A stretch of 64,000 nt of DNA from JAKAWQ01 sp035509315 (lineage in GTDB: Bacteria; Pseudomonadota; Alphaproteobacteria; Acetobacterales; Acetobacteraceae), in the NCBI GenBank assembly GCA_035509315.1, contig DATJLS010000059.1, positions 46,127-110,126 of the forward strand. Reading direction: 5' to 3'. Shown here piece by piece: positions 8,793-16,761 of the stretch; position 1 is the first letter of the stretch; each line of letters starts with the position of its first letter. Position numbers and translations under genes: made by a program. The notes beneath the pieces are model-generated. The model saw only the letters and a program-made list of their open reading frames with translations. It searched no databases and was not told the origin of the DNA.

Positions 8793-10180
8793 TCAGGAAT
8801 CGATGAAATATTCCGCGGGCGTGGACGGCGCCATTGGCAGCAGCGGATGGAGCACATCCGCGAGCAGCAGCGGTTCCACCATCTCTTCCGCCAGTGCCGT
8901 GATGCGGGCCTGCGGCACCCTCGCCAGCTCAGGACTTTCTCGGGCGATATCCTGCTTCTCGTAAAGGTCTGCCGCGAGATCAAACAGCTCGAGGCGGGGG
9001 GCAGCTTGGCCAGCCAGGTCAGCTTCGTTGCACCCTCACGCACCGCGCCCATCAGCGGATCGACATTGCACACAATCTCGGTGCGCGGGGAGGGAGCGCC
9101 CGTGCTGATCGTTGCCCACACATCCAGCCCGTCGAGCGGCTTGTCGCTCTCTGGCCTCTCACCCGCGAGCCCAAGCAGCGTCGGATAGATGTCCACGACA
9201 TGGGGCATTCCCGGCACATGGCCGGGAATACTTCGCCCCGGCCAGTTGGCCACGGCCCCGACGAGAGCACTGCCTTCGTAGAGCGCGCCTTTGCCGACAC
9301 GATAAGTGCCATTATCGGGTGGAAGCGGGCCCTCGACCACTGAATCGCCGGTGAATTTCGCTGAGCGCGTGTCGCCATTGTCGCTGTGAAAGACGACCAA
9401 TGAATTGTCGCGCGTCGCCTTTGCTTCGAGGGCAGCAGCGACGCGCCCGATCTGATCGTCCATCGCCGAGATCACCGCCGCATAGGCGCGTCGGTTGGGG
9501 TCGGCGACCGCGGTGCATCGGGCGACATACGCCTCCGGTGCCTGACGGGGCGCGTGCGGCGCGGTAAAGGCGAGATAGAGAAAGAGTGGCTTTGCCGGAT
9601 CCTGCGCGCTGATCAGCCGTACCGCCTCATCGCCCAGGAGGGTGGTGTCGTAGCCTTCCTCCTCGATCGGCGTATTGTTGCAATACCAGTCTGAGACACC
9701 ATGGGATTCTTGTGTGAAATGGTCGATTTCGCCTGGAAGAGAGCCGTAGAAATGATCGCATCCCCGCCGGCATGGCCAATAGTCCCGATCGAAACGGCCA
9801 AGGTGCCATTTGCCGACGAGCGCGGTCTCATATCCCGCCCCGTGCGGCGCGCGCGGCAGCAGAAACTCGTCGTCGGCAAGGCCATAGCGCCCACCGGATG
9901 GGATGACGCCGAGCTGCAGCCCGTGACGGAGCGGGCAGCGGCCCGCAAGCGGCGCCGCGCGCGTCGGCCTGCACATCGGCTGCACGTAGAATTCATCGAA
10001 CCGAGCCCCTGTTTCCGCCAGCCTGTCGAAATTCGGCGTCTGAATGTCCGAACCGTGGAAACCGACATCCTGCCAACCCAAATCATCGGCGACGAGGCTC
10101 GCCGCGCTCGCGAGCAGGATTTCGCGCCTTCGCACTTCGCTCTTTCCCGGCGGCCCGAAACGCTCGCCTTCCTTCGTCAT
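8793..10180 (-). pseudogene. Second sulfatase, frameshifted and degenerate
   Basis: The frame from ATG at 10180 gives a sulfatase (ADDLGWQDVGFHG, Cys70 in CRPTRA, HSDNGDTRS) but loses homology after LTWLAKLPP. A one-base change in the six-G run at 8996-9001 explains this: in the next frame the expected tail resumes (RLELFDLAADLYEKQDIA ... AEYFIDS) and stops at 8793-8795. Two more defects: the PNI-x-x-I strand that normally precedes ADDLGW is missing, so the Tat-like start (RRREILLASAASL) is joined directly to VADD; and the signature tail reads APLAGR rather than ALLTGR. Without the shift, translation runs on to about 8735 in nonsense. ATG overlaps the FGE stop (ATGA). Confidence 0.85.
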
Positions 10181-11277
10181 TGGCTTTTCCTCCTGCTTTC
10201 ACCGTCCTCTGCACGCATGATGCAGCGAAAACCGATATGGCAGGTCGCTGTGTCGATCATTTGTGGATAGCGCGCTGCCGGGCGATAACGCCGGCAGTAG
10301 TTCGGAGCGCAGAGATAGGATCCCCCTTTGATCACCTTGCGCGGAATGCGGATCGCGGGCTGCGCGGGATCATAGCTTCCGTGCTCGGAACCGCCGCGCG
10401 GGTTGTAAGACGTGCAACAGGATTTTCCTGCATCTGCCGCATGGCGCGGGCAATACCAGTCGGTCGTCCATTCCCACACATTGCCCGCCATGTCGTAAAG
10501 CCCGTAGCCATTGGGCGGAAACGAACCCACAGGGGAGCGGCCGGCAAATCCATCGAGCGCCTCATCTCGATACGGAAACTCGCCCTGCCAGGTATTCGCC
10601 ATCCACCGACCGCCAGGATTGAAGTCCTCCCCCCAACAGTAGAGCGCGCCCTCCAGTCCGCCGCGCGCGGCGAACTCCCATTCCGCTTCCGTCGGCAGTT
10701 CCTTGCCCGCCCAGGCGGCGTAAGCGGAAGCATCCTCGAAGACCACCTGAACAACGGGCTCACGCTCCCGCCCCAGGATCGTGCTGCCAGGTCCCTCCGG
10801 ATGACGCCAACCCGCTCCAGGGACGTGGCTCCAGCGGCTCTTCATGTCGGAGAGGCGAGCCATGCCAAAGGGCCTATGAAAAACCGCAGCGCCGGGTTTC
10901 AGCAAGTCCGGATCGGAGCCGGGATAGAGTGCGGGGTCGAGAGGTCGCTCTGCGACGGTGACGTACCCAGTTGCTGCGATGAATTTCTCGAAGTCCGCAT
11001 TGGAAACTTCGTGCTCGTCCATCCAGAATCCGTTGACGGAAACGAGATAGGCCGGGCACTCCTCGGGATAGAAGAGATCGCATCCCATTCGGAAGCTCCC
11101 GCCGGCAATCCACCGCATGCCATTGCGATGCTGGCAATCCTGTGCATCAGATTGCGGCGCGGTCGATACGTCGCTCATCGCGCTTTGCTTTCGAGGCGGA
11201 TCTTCCTGCGCCGACGTCTTGCCCGTCGTGACAAATGGGATTCGTTCATCCGCCTGCCCAAAGACGAAAACCCGCAT
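10177..11277 (-). CDS. Formylglycine-generating enzyme (sulfatase-modifying factor, FGE)
   Basis: A 366-residue FGE-sulfatase family protein. It oxidises the sulfatase Cys to formylglycine using O2 and copper. Diagnostic features are GGSFRMG near residue 60, the GYGLYDMAGNVWEWT segment, and the C-terminal GGSYLCAPNYCRRYRPAAR with the two active-site cysteines (Cys323 and Cys328), followed by GFRC; these separate true FGE from EgtB-type relatives. ATG at 11277 is preceded by AGGAA five bases away and is used here; ATG at 11178 (333 residues) lacks a good site but lies closer to the conserved region. Stop overlaps the downstream sulfatase start, so enzyme and substrate are coupled. Confidence 0.93.
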   Translation of the reverse strand: MRVFVFGQADERIPFVTTGKTSAQEDPPRKQSAMSDVSTAPQSDAQDCQHRNGMRWIAGGSFRMGCDLFYPEECPAYLVSVNGFWMDEHEVSNADFEKFIAATGYVTVAERPLDPALYPGSDPDLLKPGAAVFHRPFGMARLSDMKSRWSHVPGAGWRHPEGPGSTILGREREPVVQVVFEDASAYAAWAGKELPTEAEWEFAARGGLEGALYCWGEDFNPGGRWMANTWQGEFPYRDEALDGFAGRSPVGSFPPNGYGLYDMAGNVWEWTTDWYCPRHAADAGKSCCTSYNPRGGSEHGSYDPAQPAIRIPRKVIKGGSYLCAPNYCRRYRPAARYPQMIDTATCHIGFRCIMRAEDGESRRKSQ

Positions 11278-11369
11278 TCTTTTCCTATTTCCATGGTTGC
11301 GTCATCGCACACATTGATTTGGATCAAGAACAATTTGGACCTGAACGCGGCACCGAGACGAATGCGCCT

Positions 11370-12398
11370 TCAGAATGTGAAATCGAGGCCGACGAGGGGG
11401 CCATAGACGGTCACGCTGATCGAACGCACGACCGCGCTGCTCGATCGGTCGTTATTCGCGCTGTCCAAGGCGCGGAATCCGGCAACAAGGTTGAGCCACT
11501 TCGTGGCCGCCCAGGATGCATAGAGACCCGCGCCCCAACCCCAGGAACCATCCGAAACCCCGAGGCCCTGCACCAATGCTGCAAGCTGGAATCGCCAACG
11601 CGGCCATGGATAGATCGAGGCGCGGACTCCGAGCCATGGCTGGACGAAATCGCTGGAAGTGCTGAGCGAGCTGCCTGCAAGCGCGCGGCCCTGGGGTCCG
11701 AAGCGGCTGAGATCGAGCGTGCTGCTGGAAGTAAAGTAGGCAAAACCGATCTGAGCATCGAGCGTCGTCGGGACCGGGCCCAGCGCCCCTTTATAGACCT
11801 CGTAACCGAAGCCCGGCGCGACGCGAACCAAGGACGTGCTGAGGTCGAGCGTGCGCCCGATGATCCCGAGCTGTCCTGTCCCCAGCCCCTTGGTCTGCGA
11901 GGCGGCGACGTAATCGATATCGATCTGCGCAGACCAGGGCCCGTAGCGAACGAGCCCGAAGCCTAGGAACGCGCCTGTGAGGACGTTCCTGAGCTGGGAA
12001 ATGCTGGGAATGCCGGCATTGATGGATGCGCTCGCCCCATTGCCAAGCTTGATCCTCGCACTGGTGGCGGGGACCCAGCCATAGGGTGCCAGATCCACAT
12101 GCCATTCGTAGGTTCCGTCCGGGGCGTAGCCGTCATTGGCCGAGACCTCGGCCCGCGCAGCGACAGGTGTGACGACGGCGAGCAAGAGAGCGAGCAGCGC
12201 CGTGCCAAGAACCGGCCGAACCAAACCTGCGCAAGGTGCTGCGCGGCTTCCTTGTCTCACGACGTCCGCAGACTGGGGTGGCGCCGCTCTGAAAGCGTTT
12301 ACTCGACTTACCCGGAGAGAATGTGCCCAAGCGAGCGGAGGTGCCCGGAGCGATCGTCGCACGTCTTGCAGCCGGTTACAGAATTTCCGCATCGCCAT
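11370..12398 (-). CDS. Predicted outer-membrane beta-barrel protein
   Basis: 342 residues from ATG at 12398, which has GAGG six bases upstream. A signal peptide appears unusually late, at about residues 60-85 (VLGTALLALLLAVVTPVAARA before EVSANDG), so the true start could be further downstream, for example the GTG of VRQGSR. After it come alternating hydrophobic/polar strands and a protein ending in the aromatic GLDFTF, typical of proteins inserted by the BAM machinery. Position ahead of the FGE and sulfatase genes, 92 bases apart on the same strand, suggests a channel or receptor for the sulfated substrate or its product. That role is inferred from context only. Confidence 0.72.
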   Translation of the reverse strand: MAMRKFCNRLQDVRRSLRAPPLAWAHSLRVSRVNAFRAAPPQSADVVRQGSRAAPCAGLVRPVLGTALLALLLAVVTPVAARAEVSANDGYAPDGTYEWHVDLAPYGWVPATSARIKLGNGASASINAGIPSISQLRNVLTGAFLGFGLVRYGPWSAQIDIDYVAASQTKGLGTGQLGIIGRTLDLSTSLVRVAPGFGYEVYKGALGPVPTTLDAQIGFAYFTSSSTLDLSRFGPQGRALAGSSLSTSSDFVQPWLGVRASIYPWPRWRFQLAALVQGLGVSDGSWGWGAGLYASWAATKWLNLVAGFRALDSANNDRSSSAVVRSISVTVYGPLVGLDFTF

Positions 12399-12581
12399 GA
12401 ACGTCCTCAAACCCCCAATCGGCGCAACCGGTCAAATTCAACCACATCCAGCTCACGCCAGACTGCGCAACCTGCCGCGACGGTTATGGTGCCTTGCTTC
12501 CCATCCATGATTCTGAGAACGAAATGTATACCATATCGCAACAACGTCTAACCGAATGATTTTGTCATCGTAACACATTGC

Positions 12582-13715
12582 ATGCTTGACATATCCGGTC
12601 AGGGCTTTGCCAATTTCGGACGCCGGGCTGTACCGCCAAACATAGGTTCGCATGTCGTGACCACTCACCGCCCCGTCGTAAAGAGAGCAGGCACGATCAG
12701 GGTGGCCCCGGTGCTGCCCTTGGTGCGCGTGCTGCGTGATCTCGGCTGCGACCCTGCCTCGGTGCTGGCTGGAGCCGGCTGGTCGTCGGCGCTTCTGGAC
12801 GATCCGGACGCGATGGTTCCGTACGTGGCCATTGGGCGCCTGGTCGCGGTTGCTGCCGCCCGCACAGGATGCGAGCATATCGGCCTCCTGATTGGGCAGC
12901 AGGGCGGACCCCAATCTTTGGGCACGCTCGGTTTCGCCGTACGGCACGCCTCCGGCGTGCGATCCGCCCTGCATTTGCTCGTCCGGTACTTCGCCCAGCA
13001 TGATCGCGGCGGGATCGTGACCCTTTCGGAAGAAAGGTAGGTGGCCGCGCTCGGCTATCGGATCTGTGTTGCCTCGCTCCCCGGCAGTGAGCAGATCGTC
13101 GATGGGGCGCTGACGATAGGCTTCCTCCTGATGAAGGCGCTGTGTGGGCCGCATTGGCAACCGATTGAGACCAGCCTCACTCGTCATCGGCCTGTGGATG
13201 TCCGGCCCTATCGGGCGCAATTCGGGGAAGCGGTTCGCTTCGATGCCGAGGTTTCCGCCCTGTTTTTTGGCGCGTACTGGCTCGATGTGCCGGTTCATGG
13301 CGCCGATCCCGAGCTGGAGCGTATTCTGTTGCGCATGATTCGCGGCGCGGAGGCCACGCACGAGCGCGATCTGCGAGATGAGATCCGCCGCGTGTTGGCA
13401 GGAATGATCGGCCACGGCGCCATCAATCGCGAAACGGTTGCGCATGCCTTCGGCCTCTCCAGCCGCACATTGCATCGGCGGCTCGCCGCCCTGGGAACGA
13501 GTTTTCAAGCTGTGCTGGACGAGCTCCGCTGCAATATCGCCTGTCGGATGCTGGAGGATACGGCGCTGTCAATTGGCCAGGTCGCGCCGCTGCTCGATTA
13601 TCGCGAGGCCAGCGCCTTCACGCGGTCATTCAAGCGTCGCCAGGGCTGCAGCCCCGCCGCATGGCGTGCGGCACACGCTGCGTCAGCACCGGATGCATTG
13701 CACCATCTGCGTTGA
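12582..13715 (+). pseudogene. AraC-family regulator interrupted by an in-frame TAG
   Basis: One continuous reading frame encodes an AraC-type regulator of the OruR-like class: an N-terminal ligand-binding domain (LVRVLRDLGCDPASVLAGAG ... EHIGLLIGQQ) and a C-terminal helix-turn-helix domain (VAHAFGLSSRTLHRRLAALG, then EASAFTRSFKRRQGCSPAAW). It is broken by a single TAG at 13038-13040 within the ligand domain (EER-stop-VAALGY). GTG at 13041 could restart the C-terminal 224 residues, which retain the DNA-binding domain but lack half of the sensor. The N-terminal start is uncertain; homology begins near GTIRVAP. It faces away from the sulfatase locus across a 183-base gap, the usual position for its regulator. 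Confidence 0.85.
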
Positions 13716-13767
13716 GAACGCGATAAGGGGCCGCCTCGAACTCTGCGAGCCCGGATCCGCACCCGGC

Positions 13768-13795
13768 ACGACACCCGTCAGGGTCGTTGTTTTCT
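13768..13795 (+). terminator. Intrinsic terminator after the AraC gene
   Basis: ACGACACCC pairs with GGGTCGT (one bulged A) around the loop GTCA and is followed by TGTTTTC on the plus strand, 53 bases after the AraC stop. The T-rich tail is also the beginning of dispersed repeat family C. Confidence 0.6.
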
Positions 13796-13836
13796 CGCGT
13801 GATTCAGGCCCGAGGTGATCCCGCCTTCGGCCATAA
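13786..13836 (+). repeat. Dispersed intergenic repeat C, copy 1
   Basis: A GTTTTC-CGTGATTCAG ... CCTTCGGCC segment that recurs, with changes, at 15894-15943 (reverse orientation), 35607-35646 (reverse) and 37622-37675 (same orientation). In three of four copies it directly follows a hairpin and begins with the terminator T-tract. Confidence 0.75.
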
Positions 13837-13842
13837 CGCTCT

Positions 13843-13954
13843 AGATCGATATGGCTCCTGGTGGATCACAGAGCGGTCCGCCAAAGCCCAAAGGGAAGCC
13901 ATGAAATTGATCGAGAAAACAAAGCCAGAGCGTGATGATCAAAAATCGTCACGC
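13843..13954. repeat. Dispersed intergenic repeat B, copy 1
   Basis: The element has two parts: an imperfect palindrome (TGGCTCCTGGTGGA paired with TCCGCCAAAGCCCA) and the terminator hairpin at 13929-13955. It matches 40286-40473, where the palindrome loop is expanded by about 75 bases, and its terminator half matches 51710-51766. Confidence 0.78.
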
Positions 13955-13955
13955 T
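13910..13955 (-). terminator. Intrinsic terminator-like hairpin of repeat B
   Basis: AGCGTGA (13929-13935) pairs with TCACGCT (13949-13955). Read on the minus strand the stem is followed by CTGGCTTTGTTTTCTCG, a T-rich tail. It would terminate minus-strand transcription arriving from the secreted-protein gene ending at 14066. Confidence 0.6.
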
Positions 13956-13960
13956 TCTTG

Positions 13961-14066
13961 TGCCCGATCGCAGAGAAAAGTGACTCGTGTAGCGAGTACT
14001 TTTTCGCCGCGTGAATCGGGCGCTGAGACAAAGAACTCTGTGCCAGCTTTCATAGAAAGCCGGCAC
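13961..14066 (-). repeat. Dispersed intergenic repeat D, copy 1
   Basis: Read on the minus strand: a 12-bp hairpin (GTGCCGGCTTTC with GAAAGCTGGCAC), then AGAGTTCTTTGTCTC, then an outer TGCCCGAT/ATCGGGC-type pairing. The same element, on the plus strand, is at 49013-49132. This copy abuts the TAG stop of the gene ending at 14066 and probably assists termination there. Confidence 0.78.
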
Positions 14067-14827
14067 TAGGAAGGCGGCGGCACGACGGCGTAATAAACCC
14101 CGTTGGCGCCGTAATAGGGGCTGAACCAAAGCCCGTTGCAGGCATAGTACGTCCTGCCGCCAACCGGCGAATAGGCGCAGCCCCCAGGCAGCGCGGCGTA
14201 GATATCGCCAACCGGATAGGGCGCCGGAACGACAACCGCCGGCGGCGGGGCGGCCGCGGCACTGGCGCCGATCGCTGTGCCGACCGCCACACCGGCGGCA
14301 GCGCCAACCGCAGCGGCGCCGGCGGCCGACCATCCGCCGCAATTGTAGCATCCGGTTCCGTAATATTGGTTCACAACGGTCGGCGGGTGGTAGGCACCAT
14401 AATACGCGCCATTGCCGTAATAATGGGTGCCATAGGCATAGGTTCCGTTATTCTCGGCAGCCCAATGGCCGTTGTTGGTCGCGACCGCCCCGCCATAGGA
14501 CCCGGTCGCGTAATGCGTGCCGTAGGCGGTGGTGCCATAACTGCCCGAGTTAGTGTGTCCGTTCGCGCTTGTCGCGGACCAGCTTCCGTTCTGCGCAGTG
14601 AACGAGCCGCCGCTCGCGCTCGTGGCGTAATGCTCGCCACTGCTCGTCGTGCCATAGGTGCCCGAATTGGAGTGGCCGTCCGCGCCCGCAGCCCAATGGC
14701 CGTCGCCCGCGGCCGCGCCCCAATGGCCGCCGCCGACCGTGCCGCCGCGTGCGAACCAGGCGCCGGCCGGCGCGGACGCGAGAAGCGGCAGAGCAAGGCT
14801 TGCGGCCGTAAGGATCGATGTTCTCAT
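14066..14827 (-). CDS. Secreted Gly/Ser/Tyr-rich repeat protein with glycine zipper
   Basis: 253 residues with a signal peptide (LALPLLASAPAGA). The mature N-terminal half is low-complexity and consists of degenerate repeats of the type GHSNSGTYGTTSSGEHYAT and GHTNSGSYGTTAYGTHYATG, rich in His, Tyr, Gly, Ser and Thr and nearly free of charge. A glycine/alanine-zipper stretch follows (AVGAAAGVAVGTAIGA), then a Pro-rich linker and a Tyr-rich C-terminus with GGRTYYACNGLWFSP. The architecture suggests a surface or envelope protein that may self-assemble; I do not know a function. It precedes repeat D and a terminator hairpin and lies 13 bases downstream of the DUF2092 gene, so the two may form an operon. 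Confidence 0.8.
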   Translation of the reverse strand: MRTSILTAASLALPLLASAPAGAWFARGGTVGGGHWGAAAGDGHWAAGADGHSNSGTYGTTSSGEHYATSASGGSFTAQNGSWSATSANGHTNSGSYGTTAYGTHYATGSYGGAVATNNGHWAAENNGTYAYGTHYYGNGAYYGAYHPPTVVNQYYGTGCYNCGGWSAAGAAAVGAAAGVAVGTAIGASAAAAPPPAVVVPAPYPVGDIYAALPGGCAYSPVGGRTYYACNGLWFSPYYGANGVYYAVVPPPS

Positions 14828-14840
14828 CCTCTCCCTCCTC

Positions 14841-15644
14841 TCACGGCTTGGCCGTCATGAGAGCGTCAGGCCGCGCGAATTCCATCCGTACCGCGTTGGC
14901 GGCCGGGGTGAAGGAAAAATCGGCATCGCTAACGACTGGATCGATCCGCCAGTGGGAGAACTGAACCTCGTAGCGAGATTTCGCGGGATCCCTGACATAG
15001 ACCGCGCGGATCATACGCGGCAGACCGTCCTTGATGCCGATCCAGATTTCGGCATCCACATTGCCGTTCGAGAGCGCGATCATGTCGGTGATCGTGTCGC
15101 CAACGACCATGGACTGGCCGACAAAGAAAGCCGACGTGAGCCCCTGGGAAAGATTCTTGTAGGGATCCGCGGTGATCACCTCCGCAAACGGAAAGAAGAT
15201 CGCCGCCTTCTCATAGGCCGCGCGCATCGTTTCATCGATCGTCGGCGGCGCCGGAGCAACCGCGACCAGATTCGCCGCCGGGGCATAGGCGGCCATTGTC
15301 CTGCCATTGTAATAGAAATCCGAGGCCGGCCCATCGCCCGGCGTGATGACGCGAAGCTTGTCAGGCCGCTCAAGCAGGACCTCGGAAAGGGTCGTGTAGT
15401 AGAGCGGCTGGCCGTTGCGCGCCGGCGATTCATAGGTCGTGACAGAAGTGAAGCCCATGGTCGTCGCCCCGGCGAGGCGCTCGCTGGTGGCCTTGAGCAT
15501 GGCAAGCGCGGCCGGCTCGATCGCCGGATGCGGTGGTGGCGGCGGCCCTTTCGGCGGCTGCGGCTGCTGGGCCTGAACGGAAGCGCATATCAGCAGAACG
15601 ATCCCGCACGCGGTTGCCCAAAACCACCCTCTGCCAGCTCTCAT
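14841..15644 (-). CDS. DUF2092 family secreted protein
   Basis: 267 residues, signal peptide ending around ASVQAQ, then a Pro-rich linker (PPKGPPPPPHP). The folded part contains the DUF2092 pattern: a start helix LAMLKATSERLAG, strands with MGFTSVTTYES and RPDKLRVITPGDG, the FYYNGRTMAAYAP segment and a final SDADFSFTPAANA. This family resembles LolA/LolB-like lipid-binding folds and is periplasmic, but no reaction is known. It is the upstream member of a likely two-gene unit with the repeat protein at 14066. Confidence 0.82.
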   Translation of the reverse strand: MRAGRGWFWATACGIVLLICASVQAQQPQPPKGPPPPPHPAIEPAALAMLKATSERLAGATTMGFTSVTTYESPARNGQPLYYTTLSEVLLERPDKLRVITPGDGPASDFYYNGRTMAAYAPAANLVAVAPAPPTIDETMRAAYEKAAIFFPFAEVITADPYKNLSQGLTSAFFVGQSMVVGDTITDMIALSNGNVDAEIWIGIKDGLPRMIRAVYVRDPAKSRYEVQFSHWRIDPVVSDADFSFTPAANAVRMEFARPDALMTAKP

Positions 15645-15893
15645 TGCAACTCCCGTTGCTATCCGAACGTGGAGGAGAATCCCGGCACGCGGATTTATAT
15701 TACGATTTCAATCTAAAATTGTCTCGAAACAATTCCGCCCTGCGCCCTCGGCGATGGCCCGGCATGGCGACCGCATCCTGGGGCCGCGCAAGAGGATCGT
15801 CATTGACCGGGATCGCGCCGGAGGGGCTCCTCAGCCGCCCGGCGAATCCCATGCGGGGAGCCGCGTGGCCCGCGCCCTCGCCGGCCAGCGCGC

Positions 15894-15943
15894 GATGACC
15901 GAAGGTGGACTCGCCGCAGATCCGAATCACGCAAGAAAACAAA
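15894..15943 (-). repeat. Dispersed intergenic repeat C, copy 2
   Basis: Read on the minus strand it starts TTTGTTTTCTTGCGTGATTC and ends CACCTTCGGTCATC, matching the copy at 37622-37675 closely. It directly follows the terminator stem of the ABC operon. Confidence 0.78.
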
Positions 15944-15984
15944 GGCCAGGAACGGGATGAGTGAGCGTGAGCGATCTCGTCCCG
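15932..15984 (-). terminator. Intrinsic terminator after the sugar ABC operon
   Basis: CGGGATGAG (15953-15961) pairs with CTCGTCCCG (15976-15984, one G-U pair). On the minus strand the stem is followed by CCTTTGTTTTCTTG. It begins two bases after the stop of the ATPase gene at 15987. Confidence 0.7.
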
Positions 15985-15986
15985 CT

Positions 15987-16748
15987 CTAGGCCACGGCGG
16001 CCGCGACGTGGACGCCGGTGATGAGGCCGACCACCTCGCTCACATGGGCTTTTTTCGTGATCAGCGTGCCGGCTTCGCGGCCCTGCCGAAGGACGAAGAT
16101 CCGGTCGGTCACCTCGAAGACGTGCGGAATATTGTGGCTGATCAGGACGACGGCGAGGCCGCGTTCCTTGACGCGGCGGATGAGGTCGAGCACCCCCTCT
16201 GACTCGCGCACGCCGAGCGCGGCCGTCGGCTCGTCCATGATCACGACCTTGCGGCCCCAGGAGATGGCGCGCGCGACGGCGACACTCTGCCGTTGCCCGC
16301 CCGAAAGAAGGCCGACCGGCTGGCGGACCGATTTGAGCCCGACGCGGAGCGAGGCAATGTGGTGCGCCGCCTCGCGCCGCATGGCCGGCTTGTCGAGCAG
16401 CCATCGGTTCCACCACCGTGTGCCAGTGATTTCCCGGCCGAGGAAGAGATTCGCCTCGACATCGAGCCAGGGGACCACCGCAAGATCCTGGTAAACGGTT
16501 TCAATGCCAATCCCGCGCGCCTCCAGCGGCGAGCGGATCGTGACCGGCCTGCCCTCGAAAAGGATCGTCCCGGCATCGGGCTGAATCGCCCCGGACATCA
16601 CTTTGACGAGCGTCGATTTGCCCGCGCCATTGTCGCCGACGAGGCCCACGATCTCGGCGGGGTGGAGATCGAAATCCACCCCGTCGAGCGCATGGACCGG
16701 CCCGTAATGCTTGAGAATGCCGCGAAGCGACAGAACGGGCTCGGTCAT
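15987..16748 (-). CDS. Sugar ABC transporter ATP-binding protein, single-domain (FrcA-like)
   Basis: 253 residues with one nucleotide-binding domain: Walker A GDNGAGKST, signature LSGGQRQ, Walker B KVVIMDEPT and the switch His in LISHN. Ribose-type ATPases (RbsA, IatA) carry two such domains in about 500 residues; this is the single-domain form seen in fructose-type FrcA. It energises uptake together with the permease at 17851 and the binding protein at 16762. Last gene of the minus-strand operon, 13 bases after the binding-protein gene, and closed by a hairpin terminator. The substrate is a sugar or polyol; its identity is not readable from the sequence. Confidence 0.92.
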   Translation of the reverse strand: MTEPVLSLRGILKHYGPVHALDGVDFDLHPAEIVGLVGDNGAGKSTLVKVMSGAIQPDAGTILFEGRPVTIRSPLEARGIGIETVYQDLAVVPWLDVEANLFLGREITGTRWWNRWLLDKPAMRREAAHHIASLRVGLKSVRQPVGLLSGGQRQSVAVARAISWGRKVVIMDEPTAALGVRESEGVLDLIRRVKERGLAVVLISHNIPHVFEVTDRIFVLRQGREAGTLITKKAHVSEVVGLITGVHVAAAVA

Positions 16749-16761
16749 GCCCGCATCAGCC

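Larger units (their letters stand above)
15645..15986. other. Intergenic region between DUF2092 gene and ABC operon
   Basis: No gene is apparent. The right end holds a terminator hairpin for the ABC operon and a reverse copy of repeat C. The part near 15690-15725 is locally AT-richer and may carry the promoter of the DUF2092 gene. Confidence 0.5.

Noticed and set aside
13787..14014. Possible 75-codon gene in the AraC downstream gap
   Set aside because: It coincides with repeats B, C and D; related repeat segments elsewhere give the same kind of spurious peptide.
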